Below, in pieces: positions 46,859 through 55,007 of a DNA stretch of 64,000 nt. The position numbers and the translations under genes are program-made. Location: NCBI RefSeq assembly GCF_024168645.1, contig NZ_JALJWF010000001.1, positions 2,409,001 through 2,473,000 of the forward strand. The letters are read 5' to 3'. The stretch comes from Pseudomonas sp. GGS8 (GTDB lineage: Bacteria; Pseudomonadota; Gammaproteobacteria; Pseudomonadales; Pseudomonadaceae). Below the pieces are notes generated by a model. The model was not told the origin of the DNA, made no database searches, and saw only the letters and a list, made by a program, of their open reading frames with translations. Numbering within the stretch: position 1 is the first letter of the stretch; each line of letters begins with the position of its first letter.

Positions 46859-47535
46859 GCGCAGCCTATTTCATCACCGGTACTGACACCGATGTCGGCA
46901 AGACCACCATCGCCGCAGGTTTACTGCATGCCGCGCGATTGGCGGGCTTAAGCACGGCGGCGGGTAAGCCGGTGGCCTCCGGGTGTGAGCTGACGCCCCA
47001 GGGATTACGCAACGCCGACGCACTGGCTCTGCTGGCCGAATGCTCGATACCGTTGACCTATGATCAGGTCAATCCGGTCGCGTTCGAGCCAGCGATCGCA
47101 CCGCATCTGGCGGCGCGGGAGGCGGGCGTGGCGCTGACCGTGCAATCGTTGCTGGCACCAATGCGGCAGGTTCTCGATCTGCAGGCGGACTTCACCTTGA
47201 TCGAAGGCGCTGGCGGCTGGCGAGTGCCGTTGGCGGATCAGGATAATTTGTCAGACCTGGCCATGGCGCTGGATCTGCCGGTGATCCTGGTGGTCGGCGT
47301 GCGCCTGGGCTGCATCAACCATGCGCTGCTGACGGCTGAGGCAATTGCTCGGGACGGTTTGCAGTTGGCGGGGTGGGTGGCGAACATCATCGATCCGAAG
47401 ACCTCGCGTCTTGAAGAGAACCTGGCGACGCTGGCCGAGCGGATTCCCGCGCCGTGCCTGGGGCGGGTGCCGAAACTCAAGTCGGTGACAGCCGAAGCGG
47501 TGGCCGAGCATCTACAGCTGGATCTCCTGGACTGA
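46855..47535 (+). CDS. bioD: Dethiobiotin synthetase
   Basis: BioD closes the ureido ring of dethiobiotin using ATP and CO2. The 226-residue P-loop enzyme has [10 protein letters not shown] near the N-terminus, the substrate lysine in AAGKPVASG, and [11 protein letters not shown]. It is the last gene of bioFHCD. bioA, which supplies its substrate, is not in this window and must lie elsewhere. Confidence 0.96.
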   Translation: MSAAYFITGTDTDVGKTTIAAGLLHAARLAGLSTAAGKPVASGCELTPQGLRNADALALLAECSIPLTYDQVNPVAFEPAIAPHLAAREAGVALTVQSLLAPMRQVLDLQADFTLIEGAGGWRVPLADQDNLSDLAMALDLPVILVVGVRLGCINHALLTAEAIARDGLQLAGWVANIIDPKTSRLEENLATLAERIPAPCLGRVPKLKSVTAEAVAEHLQLDLLD

Positions 47536-47655
47536 GGTTTCTGGTGTGGGTTTTACCTATGATAAGGCACTGTGCCATTAGTGTTTTTGTCGGGCCTTTT
47601 GGCGGCGTGTCTGGTTCAATGGCCGCTGTTGATCCTTTGTAGGACGAGTTCTCCC

Positions 47656-47952
47656 ATGGAAATCTCAGGAAACACCGCTTTCTACGCCGGTCTGAGCACT
47701 ATTCAGACAGGGCAGAACCGTGTGGATCAGGCTTCGGGGCAGATCGCCAACAACACCATCGAGCGTTCGGTCACCAGTCAGTCCTCCGAGGTTCAGGTCG
47801 ATCGTCTGCGCTCGGTAGACCGCAGCCAGCAATCGGATCTGGCCAGCGATGTGGTCGAGATGGCCCAAGGCAAGTTCCTGGTTGAACTTGGCGTCAAAGT
47901 CGCCAAGGCCTCCGATGAAATGCTCGGTACGCTGATCGATACCTACGCTTGA
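47656..47952 (+). CDS. 98-residue protein resembling a minimal flagellar rod/hook protein
   Basis: The N-terminus, TAFYAGLSTIQTGQNRVDQASGQIANNT, resembles the first helix of flagellar rod and hook proteins, which typically read AxxGLxxxQxxLDxxANNIAN (residues 8-35 here). The C-terminus, FLVELGVKVAKASDEMLGTLID, resembles their last helix (AxxVIxTADEMLxTLI). The variable middle domain of the family is almost absent. There is no signal peptide, as in flagellar axial proteins, and no flagellar gene is adjacent. It is followed by a hairpin and preceded by AGGACGAG. A homologue sits at the same place after bioD in P. aeruginosa as I recall. Its function is unknown; a cut-down axial-type coiled-coil protein is my inference. 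Confidence 0.75.
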   Translation: MEISGNTAFYAGLSTIQTGQNRVDQASGQIANNTIERSVTSQSSEVQVDRLRSVDRSQQSDLASDVVEMAQGKFLVELGVKVAKASDEMLGTLIDTYA

Positions 47953-47990
47953 TCCTTAGCTGAGCGACAAGCCAATATCCTTTTAAGACC

Positions 47991-48021
47991 TGCGCTCAGT
48001 GGCCTGTGGCCATTGAGCGCA
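47991..48021. repeat. Strong hairpin between the rod-like gene and the delta-60 gene
   Basis: TGCGCTCAGTGGCC pairs with GGCCATTGAGCGCA around a TGT loop, with one G-T pair. It lies between convergent genes and may terminate both, although T tracts on either side are weak. Confidence 0.6.
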
Positions 48022-48040
48022 CTTGTGTCAAAAAATAGAA

Positions 48041-49297
48041 TCAGGCCCCCAGGCGCCCCCATACCCTTGGATAACGAGGACCGACGTTAGAAGTGCCGTA
48101 ACTGCCCGAAATAACCACTCGCCCTTTCGGTTGAATCGTCACATCGGTACAGTCACCGACGCTGTGGCCTCCCCAAAAACTCTCTATTTCTCCGGTTTCG
48201 CTAACCCGTTCGTAAAGCTCCATGGTCGTGTTTGCCATGATGCCTCGGCCCACAACCACAATTTTGCCGTCCGGTTGGATCGCTAGGGAATGGAGTGACA
48301 GATCGTTCGATGGGCGCGAGATCAGCAGAGTATTTCCTTTGTTGAAATCGCCATCAATGTTGCCTTCTCGTGTAAGCCTGGCAAGAAGCCCGATGCTGAG
48401 GCCGTCAGGGCCTTTTGCAGATCCGGCGATGATGATTTTGTCGTCTTTCTGGACAGCAATCCGGCCGACAACATTGTTGAGGAAAAGCCCCTCAATCTGA
48501 GATGTTTCCCTTTGCTCGCCAGGCACCACAATATCGGCATAACCCGATCGACCAAAGGTAACGTCCAGAATGCCCTGGACGGTGTAACGAGCCACCGTCC
48601 GTGTTCTCTGTTGTTCACCGTCATCTCTCCAGCTGCCCGCCACGATAATGCTGCCATCACTTTGGGTCTGGACGTTGCAGGCATAACTGTTGCGGTCATG
48701 GAACTCGATATCGATGAACCCGCGGCCGTTGCCAAAACTCCTGTCAGGCTCACCATCAGTTTGCAGGCAAAACAGTCTGCTCAACGGGCGTCCTGAGTGA
48801 AGTGTGTAGGACACTGCAATGAGTATTTTTTGGCCTTTCTGCACGCAGCCATCTACGAATTTGTAAGGGAGTTGTGCAGGTGTCGCATCTTCCGGTCCTT
48901 CAGTAATGACCCTGCGGCCAAACACCAGGTCCTCACTGCCATGAGGATGAAAGCGCGTGATGGCGGGTCTCAATACTCCGGCTTTTAGCGAGTCACCGAT
49001 GATCAGGATTTTTCCATCTTCTTGCAGCAGCACGCGCGTTGGCACGGATCGGTCGCCATCTTCGAAGTTCCCGGTCTTTTCCTCGAACGTTTCATCTTTA
49101 GTTCCGTCGACAAGGTAACGGGACAGCCGAAAACGGTCGTCGATCTGTGAGATGAGACACAGGTTGCCATCCTTGTCGGAGACGATTGAGTTTGCGGTGC
49201 CTCTTTCGCTGATCTCGATGCGGCCATTGATAGCGAAAGTACGGTCAAGATAACCGGGGCTGCGAGGCTGACCATTGTCACTAGACTTCACTTCCAT
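48041..49297 (-). CDS. Delta-60-repeat protein
   Basis: A 418-residue protein built of repeated units of about 55-60 residues, each with a core like LDxTFGxxGxxxI followed by xxQxDGKIxxxG (for example PDRSFGNGRGFIDI and later LDVTFGRSGYADIV; IAIQ/LAIQPDGKIVVVG-type segments recur). This is the delta-60 repeat, expected to form a beta-propeller. There is no signal peptide or membrane anchor, so location is unclear; some relatives are secreted by non-classical routes. AGGAG is seven bases before the chosen ATG. Base composition is lower in G+C than the neighbours, so it may be an accessory insertion between the bio block and the acyl-CoA dehydrogenases. Function unknown. Confidence 0.82.
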   Translation of the reverse strand: MEVKSSDNGQPRSPGYLDRTFAINGRIEISERGTANSIVSDKDGNLCLISQIDDRFRLSRYLVDGTKDETFEEKTGNFEDGDRSVPTRVLLQEDGKILIIGDSLKAGVLRPAITRFHPHGSEDLVFGRRVITEGPEDATPAQLPYKFVDGCVQKGQKILIAVSYTLHSGRPLSRLFCLQTDGEPDRSFGNGRGFIDIEFHDRNSYACNVQTQSDGSIIVAGSWRDDGEQQRTRTVARYTVQGILDVTFGRSGYADIVVPGEQRETSQIEGLFLNNVVGRIAVQKDDKIIIAGSAKGPDGLSIGLLARLTREGNIDGDFNKGNTLLISRPSNDLSLHSLAIQPDGKIVVVGRGIMANTTMELYERVSETGEIESFWGGHSVGDCTDVTIQPKGRVVISGSYGTSNVGPRYPRVWGRLGA

Positions 49298-49507
49298 ATC
49301 GTTTCTCCTGCGGTATTCCTCTCTGACCACCATGGTCTGAAGGTGCGACAGCTATAGTCATTACACAGTATTCGCAGCGAGTCCGAACCTGTGAAAACTG
49401 ATAGTTCGTCATTCTTTGGAAGCCAATAAATCTGCTTAAAGGGCCAGTGGCGGACAGTTCCTGTAGGTCGAATGCCTTGGGTATGACGAACGGCAAAAGA
49501 TCGGCGC

Positions 49508-49552
49508 TTGACAAGATTTGGGCGTAAACGTATGTTTCAAACAACTGTTTGA
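49508..49552 (+). promoter_or_regulatory. Promoter and PsrA-type operator of the first acyl-CoA dehydrogenase gene
   Basis: TTGACA (49508) and TATGTT (49531) are spaced 17 bases, a near-ideal sigma70 promoter. Directly downstream, covering the expected start point, is the perfect palindrome TCAAACA-AC-TGTTTGA (49537-49552), which matches the CAAAC-N4-GTTTG pattern of the fatty-acid-responsive repressor PsrA. Repression relieved by long-chain acyl ligands is the inferred control. Confidence 0.7.
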
Positions 49553-49612
49553 CCGTCACAACAAAACACCACGGTCGTTCATTCCCGGTTACATCAGCAG
49601 AGGTTTATCGCT

Positions 49613-51418
49613 ATGCCTGACTACAAGGCCCCCTTGCGTGATATTCGCTTCGTTCGTGACGAACTGCTCGGCTACGAAGCGCACTATCAGAGCCTTCCGG
49701 CTTGTGCAGACGCAACTCCGGACATGGTTGACGCCATTCTCGAAGAAGGCGCCAAGTTTTGTGAGCAGGTGCTGGCTCCGCTGAACCGCGTGGGTGACAT
49801 CGAAGGCTGCACCTGGAGCGAGTCCGGCGTTAAAACCCCGACTGGCTTCAAAGAAGCCTACAAGCAATTCGTCGAAGGCGGCTGGCCAAGCCTGGCTCAT
49901 GACGTAGAACACGGCGGTCAGGGCTTGCCGGAGTCTCTGGGCCTGGCTGTCAGCGAAATGGTGGGTGAAGCCAACTGGTCCTGGGGTATGTACCCAGGCC
50001 TGTCCCATGGCGCGATGAACACTATTTCCGAGCACGGCACGCCTGAGCAGCAAGAGGCTTACCTGACCAAACTGGTTTCCGGCGAATGGACCGGCACCAT
50101 GTGCCTGACCGAACCGCACTGCGGCACCGACCTGGGCATGTTGCGCACCAAGGCCGAGCCTCAGGCCGACGGCTCCTACAAAGTGTCCGGCACCAAGATT
50201 TTCATCTCGGCCGGCGAGCACGACATGGCCGACAACATCGTCCACATCGTTCTGGCTCGTCTGCCGGATGCACCGGCCGGCACTAAAGGCATTTCCCTGT
50301 TCATCGTGCCGAAATTCCTGCCGAACGCAGACGGCTCGATCGGCGCACGCAACGCGGTGAGCTGCGGTTCCCTGGAACACAAGATGGGCATCCATGGTAA
50401 CGCCACCTGCGTAATGAACTTCGACGCGGCCACTGGTTACCTGATCGGTCCGGCGAACAAAGGCCTGAACTGCATGTTCACCTTTATGAACACCGCACGT
50501 CTGGGTACCGCGCTGCAAGGTCTGGCGCACGCCGAAATCGGCTTCCAGGGCGGCTTGAAATACGCTCGCGATCGTCTGCAAATGCGCTCCCTGACTGGCC
50601 CGAAAGCGCCGGACAAAGCTGCAGACCCGATCATCGTTCACCCTGACGTGCGTCGCATGCTGTTGACCATGAAGGCGTTCGCCGAGGGCAACCGCGCGAT
50701 GGTTTACTTCACCGCCAAGCAAGTCGATATCGTCAAGTACGGCGTCGATGAAGAAGAGAAGAAGAAAGCCGACGCACTGCTGGCCTTCATGACGCCAATC
50801 GCCAAAGCCTTCATGACTGAAGTCGGTTTCGAATCCGCCAACCACGGCGTGCAGATCTACGGCGGCCACGGCTTCATCGCCGAGTGGGGCATGGAGCAGA
50901 ACGTTCGTGACAGCCGCATTTCGATGCTGTACGAAGGCACCACCGGCATCCAGGCACTCGACCTGCTGGGCCGTAAAGTGCTGATGACTCAAGGCGAAGC
51001 GCTCAAAGGCTTCACCAAGATCGTCCACAAGTTCTGCCAGAGCAACGAAGGCAATGACGCGGTCAAAGAGTTCGTCGAGCCATTGGCTGCGCTGAACAAA
51101 GAGTGGGGCGAGCTGACCATGAAGGTCGGTATGGCGGCCATGAAAGACCGCGAAGAAGTCGGCGCGGCGTCGGTGGACTACCTGATGTACTCCGGTTACG
51201 CCTGCCTGGCCTACTTCTGGGCTGACATGGCGCGTCTGGCGGCTGAGAAACTGGCTGCCGGCACCACCGAAGAGGCGTTCTACACCGCCAAGCTGCAGAC
51301 TGCGCGCTTCTACTTCCAGCGTATCCTGCCGCGTACCCGCACTCACGTTGCAACCATGCTGTCGGGTGCCAACAACCTGATGGATATGAAAGAAGAAGAC
51401 TTCGCACTGGGTTACTAA
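49613..51418 (+). CDS. Acyl-CoA dehydrogenase with C-terminal extension, paralogue 1 (FadE-type)
   Basis: A 601-residue FAD enzyme that makes the first beta-oxidation step, introducing a trans-2 double bond into acyl-CoA. Length and the opening [12 protein letters not shown] place it in the roughly 600-residue group with an extra C-terminal domain (DmdC-like). Motifs include the flavin-side [11 protein letters not shown] and [11 protein letters not shown] and the probable catalytic base E441 in YEGTTGIQ. It is the first of three paralogues here. In P. aeruginosa the homologue after the bio genes is a PsrA target as I recall, fitting the operator seen. The ATG has AGAGG upstream, and a terminator follows. 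Confidence 0.93.
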   Translation: MPDYKAPLRDIRFVRDELLGYEAHYQSLPACADATPDMVDAILEEGAKFCEQVLAPLNRVGDIEGCTWSESGVKTPTGFKEAYKQFVEGGWPSLAHDVEHGGQGLPESLGLAVSEMVGEANWSWGMYPGLSHGAMNTISEHGTPEQQEAYLTKLVSGEWTGTMCLTEPHCGTDLGMLRTKAEPQADGSYKVSGTKIFISAGEHDMADNIVHIVLARLPDAPAGTKGISLFIVPKFLPNADGSIGARNAVSCGSLEHKMGIHGNATCVMNFDAATGYLIGPANKGLNCMFTFMNTARLGTALQGLAHAEIGFQGGLKYARDRLQMRSLTGPKAPDKAADPIIVHPDVRRMLLTMKAFAEGNRAMVYFTAKQVDIVKYGVDEEEKKKADALLAFMTPIAKAFMTEVGFESANHGVQIYGGHGFIAEWGMEQNVRDSRISMLYEGTTGIQALDLLGRKVLMTQGEALKGFTKIVHKFCQSNEGNDAVKEFVEPLAALNKEWGELTMKVGMAAMKDREEVGAASVDYLMYSGYACLAYFWADMARLAAEKLAAGTTEEAFYTAKLQTARFYFQRILPRTRTHVATMLSGANNLMDMKEEDFALGY

Positions 51419-51438
51419 GCCCTACACAGTCTCTTCAC

Positions 51439-51473
51439 AAAGCCGCTGCTTCCTCGGGAGCAGCGGCTTTTTT
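51439..51473 (+). terminator. Terminator after acyl-CoA dehydrogenase 1
   Basis: AAAGCCGCTGCT pairs exactly with AGCAGCGGCTTT around an eight-base loop, followed by further Ts. It separates the dehydrogenase from the GGDEF gene. Confidence 0.9.
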
Positions 51474-51644
51474 ATGCCTGACGCAAACGATCACGTCTGT
51501 AAATATTCCTGACTAAAACGCTAAGAAGAACGACTTTGCTGCCGTTACAGAGGCTGCGATGTGAGGCGTGTCACATTGCACGTGCTTAGCTGCTCCAAAT
51601 GCAGGCACAATGCCATCTATGTTTGCCGGGTCGGAGCTTTACCC

Positions 51645-52934
51645 TTGCCGCGTTCTTCCGCTGTACGTTTCAGCCATTTTTTGCCATCGCTGCTGTTGTT
51701 GCTCGCGGGGCTTGCGGCTGCCTACGTCAAGGATCTCAACGTCTTCTTCACTTCGCTGTTCAACGTGCTGCCCACTCTGGTGCTGTTGCTCGGCGGTGCG
51801 TATTGCGCGGTTTACCGACGTCAGCGTGAACTGTTTCTGATGGTCACGGTGTACATCGCCTACTTCCTGCTCGACACTCAGACCGATTATTACCGCGACA
51901 ACGGCAAGGTTCGTGAAGACGCCGCGGTGGTGTTCCATCTGTGCTGTTTGCTGCTGCCATTGCTGTTTGGCTTGTTCGCCGCCTGGCAAGAGCGCACGCA
52001 CCTGTTCCAGGACATGGTGGCGCGCTTCGCTGTGTTGCTGGCGTTCGGCAGTGTGGCGCTGGGGCTGGAGCAAAGTTACCCACAGGCGCTGCTGATGTGG
52101 CTGTCGGAGATCCGCTGGCCAGCCCTGCATGGCGCCTGGATGAGCCTGATCCAATTGTCTTATCCCGTGTTCATCGCCTCGTTCCTGTTACTGACCTGGC
52201 AATACTGGCGCAACCCAAGACCCTTGCACGCTGCGCAATTGGTGGGGCTGTTGGGATTGTTCTGGATGTTGCCGAAAACCTTCATCCTGCCCTTCACCCT
52301 GAACATCATGTGCAGCCAGGTGATGTTGATGATTGCCGCGGCGGTTGCCCATGAGGCCTATCAGATGGCCTTCCGCGACGAACTCACTGGCCTGCCGGGG
52401 CGCCGCGCATTGAACGAACGCATGCAACGGTTGGGGCGCAATTACGTGCTGGCCATGAGCGACGTCGATCACTTCAAGAAATTCAACGACACCCACGGTC
52501 ACGATGTTGGCGACCAAGTGTTGCGACTGGTCGCCAGCAAGCTGTCGAAAATCAGCGGTGGCGGTAGGGCATATCGCTACGGCGGTGAGGAATTTGCCTT
52601 GGTGTTCGCAGGCAAGACTCTCGAAGAGTGCATGCCGCACCTGGAAGTCATCCGCGAATCCATCGCCACCTACAACATCCAGCTGCGCAATCAGGACAGC
52701 CGTCCCCAGGATGACCAGCAGGGACGCCAGCGCCGCGCGGGTTCGGGCGCCTCAAGTGTTTCGGTCACGGTCAGCATCGGCGTCGCCGAACGACTGGAAC
52801 AGCGCACCCCCGAAGAAGTGCTCAAATCCGCTGACCAGGCGCTCTACAGCGCCAAGGGCGCGGGGCGAAACTGTGTGATGGCCTTCGGTCAGAACCGCCG
52901 TGGCGCGGTGCGCATGGACACCGCTGCGGGTTGA
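51645..52934 (+). CDS. Membrane-bound GGDEF diguanylate cyclase
   Basis: A 429-residue protein with about six hydrophobic helices in the first 235 residues and a cytoplasmic GGDEF domain at about 245-420. The active site reads G313-G-E-E-F317, and the metal/nucleotide part SDVDHFKKFND is intact, so it should make cyclic di-GMP. The inhibitory RxxD site expected before GGEEF is replaced (SGGG), so product feedback may be weak. I start at TTG 51645 because GGAG lies eight bases upstream and the first helix follows directly. A GTG 28 codons upstream would add a Cys-rich, unlikely N-terminus. It sits between two acyl-CoA dehydrogenase genes but has a terminator before it. Confidence 0.85.
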   Translation: MPRSSAVRFSHFLPSLLLLLAGLAAAYVKDLNVFFTSLFNVLPTLVLLLGGAYCAVYRRQRELFLMVTVYIAYFLLDTQTDYYRDNGKVREDAAVVFHLCCLLLPLLFGLFAAWQERTHLFQDMVARFAVLLAFGSVALGLEQSYPQALLMWLSEIRWPALHGAWMSLIQLSYPVFIASFLLLTWQYWRNPRPLHAAQLVGLLGLFWMLPKTFILPFTLNIMCSQVMLMIAAAVAHEAYQMAFRDELTGLPGRRALNERMQRLGRNYVLAMSDVDHFKKFNDTHGHDVGDQVLRLVASKLSKISGGGRAYRYGGEEFALVFAGKTLEECMPHLEVIRESIATYNIQLRNQDSRPQDDQQGRQRRAGSGASSVSVTVSIGVAERLEQRTPEEVLKSADQALYSAKGAGRNCVMAFGQNRRGAVRMDTAAG

Positions 52935-53024
52935 GTGATGATGGCGCATTCAGCGTCTGGACTGTGATTGTGAGGCGTGGTGCACGGCAGTAGGTTTGAG
53001 CCATCTGCTGCCGGAGAAATGACT

Positions 53025-54821
53025 ATGCCCGAGTACAAAGCTCCCCTGCGCGACATGCGCTTTCTGATCGATCACGTGTTCGATTTTCACCGCAACTACG
53101 CCGCGCTGGGGGCCACTGATGCCAGCCCGGACATGGTCAATGCGATCCTCGAAGAAGGCGCGAAATTCTGTGAGAACGTTCTCGCACCGCTGAACCGCAG
53201 CGGCGACGAAGAAGGCTGCCATTTCGACAACGGCGTGGTCACAACGCCTACAGGCTTCAAGCAAGCATTCGCGCAATACGTGGAAGGTGGCTGGCATGGT
53301 CTGGCGGCGGATCCGGCTTACGGTGGCCAGGGCTTGCCAAGCTCCTTGGGGTTGGTCATCAGCGAAATGGTCGGCTCCAGCAACACGTCCTGGGGCATGT
53401 ACCCCGGCCTGACCCACGGTGCGATGTCGGCCATCCATGCCCATGGCACTGAAGAACAGAAACAGACCTACCTGAGCAAGCTCACTGCTGGCCAATGGAC
53501 CGGCACCATGTGCCTGACCGAAGCCCATTGCGGCACTGATCTGGGCCTCATCAAGACCCGCGCCGTGCCTCAGGCCGACGGCAGTTACGCGATCTCCGGC
53601 AGCAAGATATTCATCTCCGCCGGCGAACATGACATGAGTGACAACATCATTCATCTGGTGCTGGCCAAACTGCCGGATGCGCCAGCGGGGACCAAAGGCA
53701 TTTCGCTGTTTATCGTGCCCAAATTCCTAGCCAATGCCGAGGGCGAGGCGGGCGAGCGCAACGGCGTTTCCTGCGGCTCGATCGAACACAAAATGGGCAT
53801 CAAGGCCTCGGCCACCTGTGTGCTGAATTTCGACGACGCCAAGGGTTTCCTGATTGGTGAGCCGAATAAAGGCTTGAACTGCATGTTCACCATGATGAAT
53901 CACGCGCGGCTCGGCACCGGGATGCAAGGTCTGTGTCTGGGGGAGGCGAGCTTCCAGGGCGCGATCAAATACGCCAACGACCGTCTGCAAATGCGCTCGC
54001 TGACCGGCCCGAAAGCCCCGGAAAAACCTGCCGACCCGATCATCGTGCATCCCGATGTGCGCAGGATGTTGTTGACCATGAAGGCCTTCAACGAAGGCAA
54101 CCGGGCGCTGACTTACTTCACCGCACAGTTGCTGGACGCTGCGCATACGAGCCCGGATGAAACGGCGCGTCAGGATGCCGAAGACCTGTTGGCGTTCCTG
54201 ACACCGATCTGCAAAGCCTTCATGACCGACACCGGGCTGGAGGTGACCAACCTTGGCATGCAGGTGTTTGGCGGCCACGGTTTCATTCGTGAGTGGGGCA
54301 TGGAGCAGTTGGTCCGCGACTGCCGGATCGCGCCGATCTACGAAGGCACCAACGGCATTCAGGCGCTGGATCTGCTTGGGCGCAAAGTCCTTGGCAGTCA
54401 GGGAAAACTGCTGCGCGGCTTCACCAGGATCGTCCACAAGTTCTGTGCGGCAAACGCTGAGCATCCGCAACTCGGTAGTTATGTTGCGCAACTCAACGGT
54501 CTGAATCAGCAGTGGGGCGAGTTGACCACCAGGATCGGCATGGCCGCGATGAAAAATCCGGATGAAGTCGGTGCTGCCTCGGTGGATTACCTGATGTACA
54601 GCGGCTACATCATCCTCGGCTACCTGTGGCTACGCATGGCGCTGGTGGCTCAGGCGCAGTTGGAGACGGGCACTGGGGATGCCAATTACTGCCAGGGCAA
54701 ACTGGCAACCAGCGAGTTTTACTTCAAGCGTTTACTGCCGCGTACGGCTGCTCATCGGGCGGCCATCGAGGCAGGTAGCGATTGCCTGATGACGCTGCCG
54801 GCGGAGTTGTTTGCGCTTTAA
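53025..54821 (+). CDS. Acyl-CoA dehydrogenase with C-terminal extension, paralogue 2
   Basis: A 598-residue paralogue of the enzyme 1.6 kb upstream, starting PEYKAPLRDMRF and sharing [22 protein letters not shown] and the catalytic E440 in YEGTNGIQ. Substrate length cannot be read from sequence; the three copies may divide chain lengths among them. GGAG lies nine bases before the chosen ATG; another ATG two codons earlier is possible. No PsrA palindrome is seen in its 90-base upstream gap, so it may be read from the GGDEF promoter or its own. A terminator follows. Confidence 0.93.
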   Translation: MPEYKAPLRDMRFLIDHVFDFHRNYAALGATDASPDMVNAILEEGAKFCENVLAPLNRSGDEEGCHFDNGVVTTPTGFKQAFAQYVEGGWHGLAADPAYGGQGLPSSLGLVISEMVGSSNTSWGMYPGLTHGAMSAIHAHGTEEQKQTYLSKLTAGQWTGTMCLTEAHCGTDLGLIKTRAVPQADGSYAISGSKIFISAGEHDMSDNIIHLVLAKLPDAPAGTKGISLFIVPKFLANAEGEAGERNGVSCGSIEHKMGIKASATCVLNFDDAKGFLIGEPNKGLNCMFTMMNHARLGTGMQGLCLGEASFQGAIKYANDRLQMRSLTGPKAPEKPADPIIVHPDVRRMLLTMKAFNEGNRALTYFTAQLLDAAHTSPDETARQDAEDLLAFLTPICKAFMTDTGLEVTNLGMQVFGGHGFIREWGMEQLVRDCRIAPIYEGTNGIQALDLLGRKVLGSQGKLLRGFTRIVHKFCAANAEHPQLGSYVAQLNGLNQQWGELTTRIGMAAMKNPDEVGAASVDYLMYSGYIILGYLWLRMALVAQAQLETGTGDANYCQGKLATSEFYFKRLLPRTAAHRAAIEAGSDCLMTLPAELFAL

Positions 54822-54845
54822 TCATTCAAGTCAGCCACAAAGAAG

Positions 54846-54867
54846 CCCGCCTTGCTGCGGGTTTTTT
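54846..54867 (+). terminator. Terminator after acyl-CoA dehydrogenase 2
   Basis: CCCGC pairs with GCGGG around CTTGCT and runs straight into six Ts, 24 bases after the stop. Confidence 0.85.
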
Positions 54868-55007
54868 GTGAGGAATAAGCTGATGACTAAAAATAACAAA
54901 ATGGTCACGGGTTGACCCTATGTGTCGCAAAAGTTGTTGAGGTACACTCGAACACAACGAAATCACTATTCCTACGAACCACCTGTTTAGATCTTGCGAG
55001 GTTTGCC

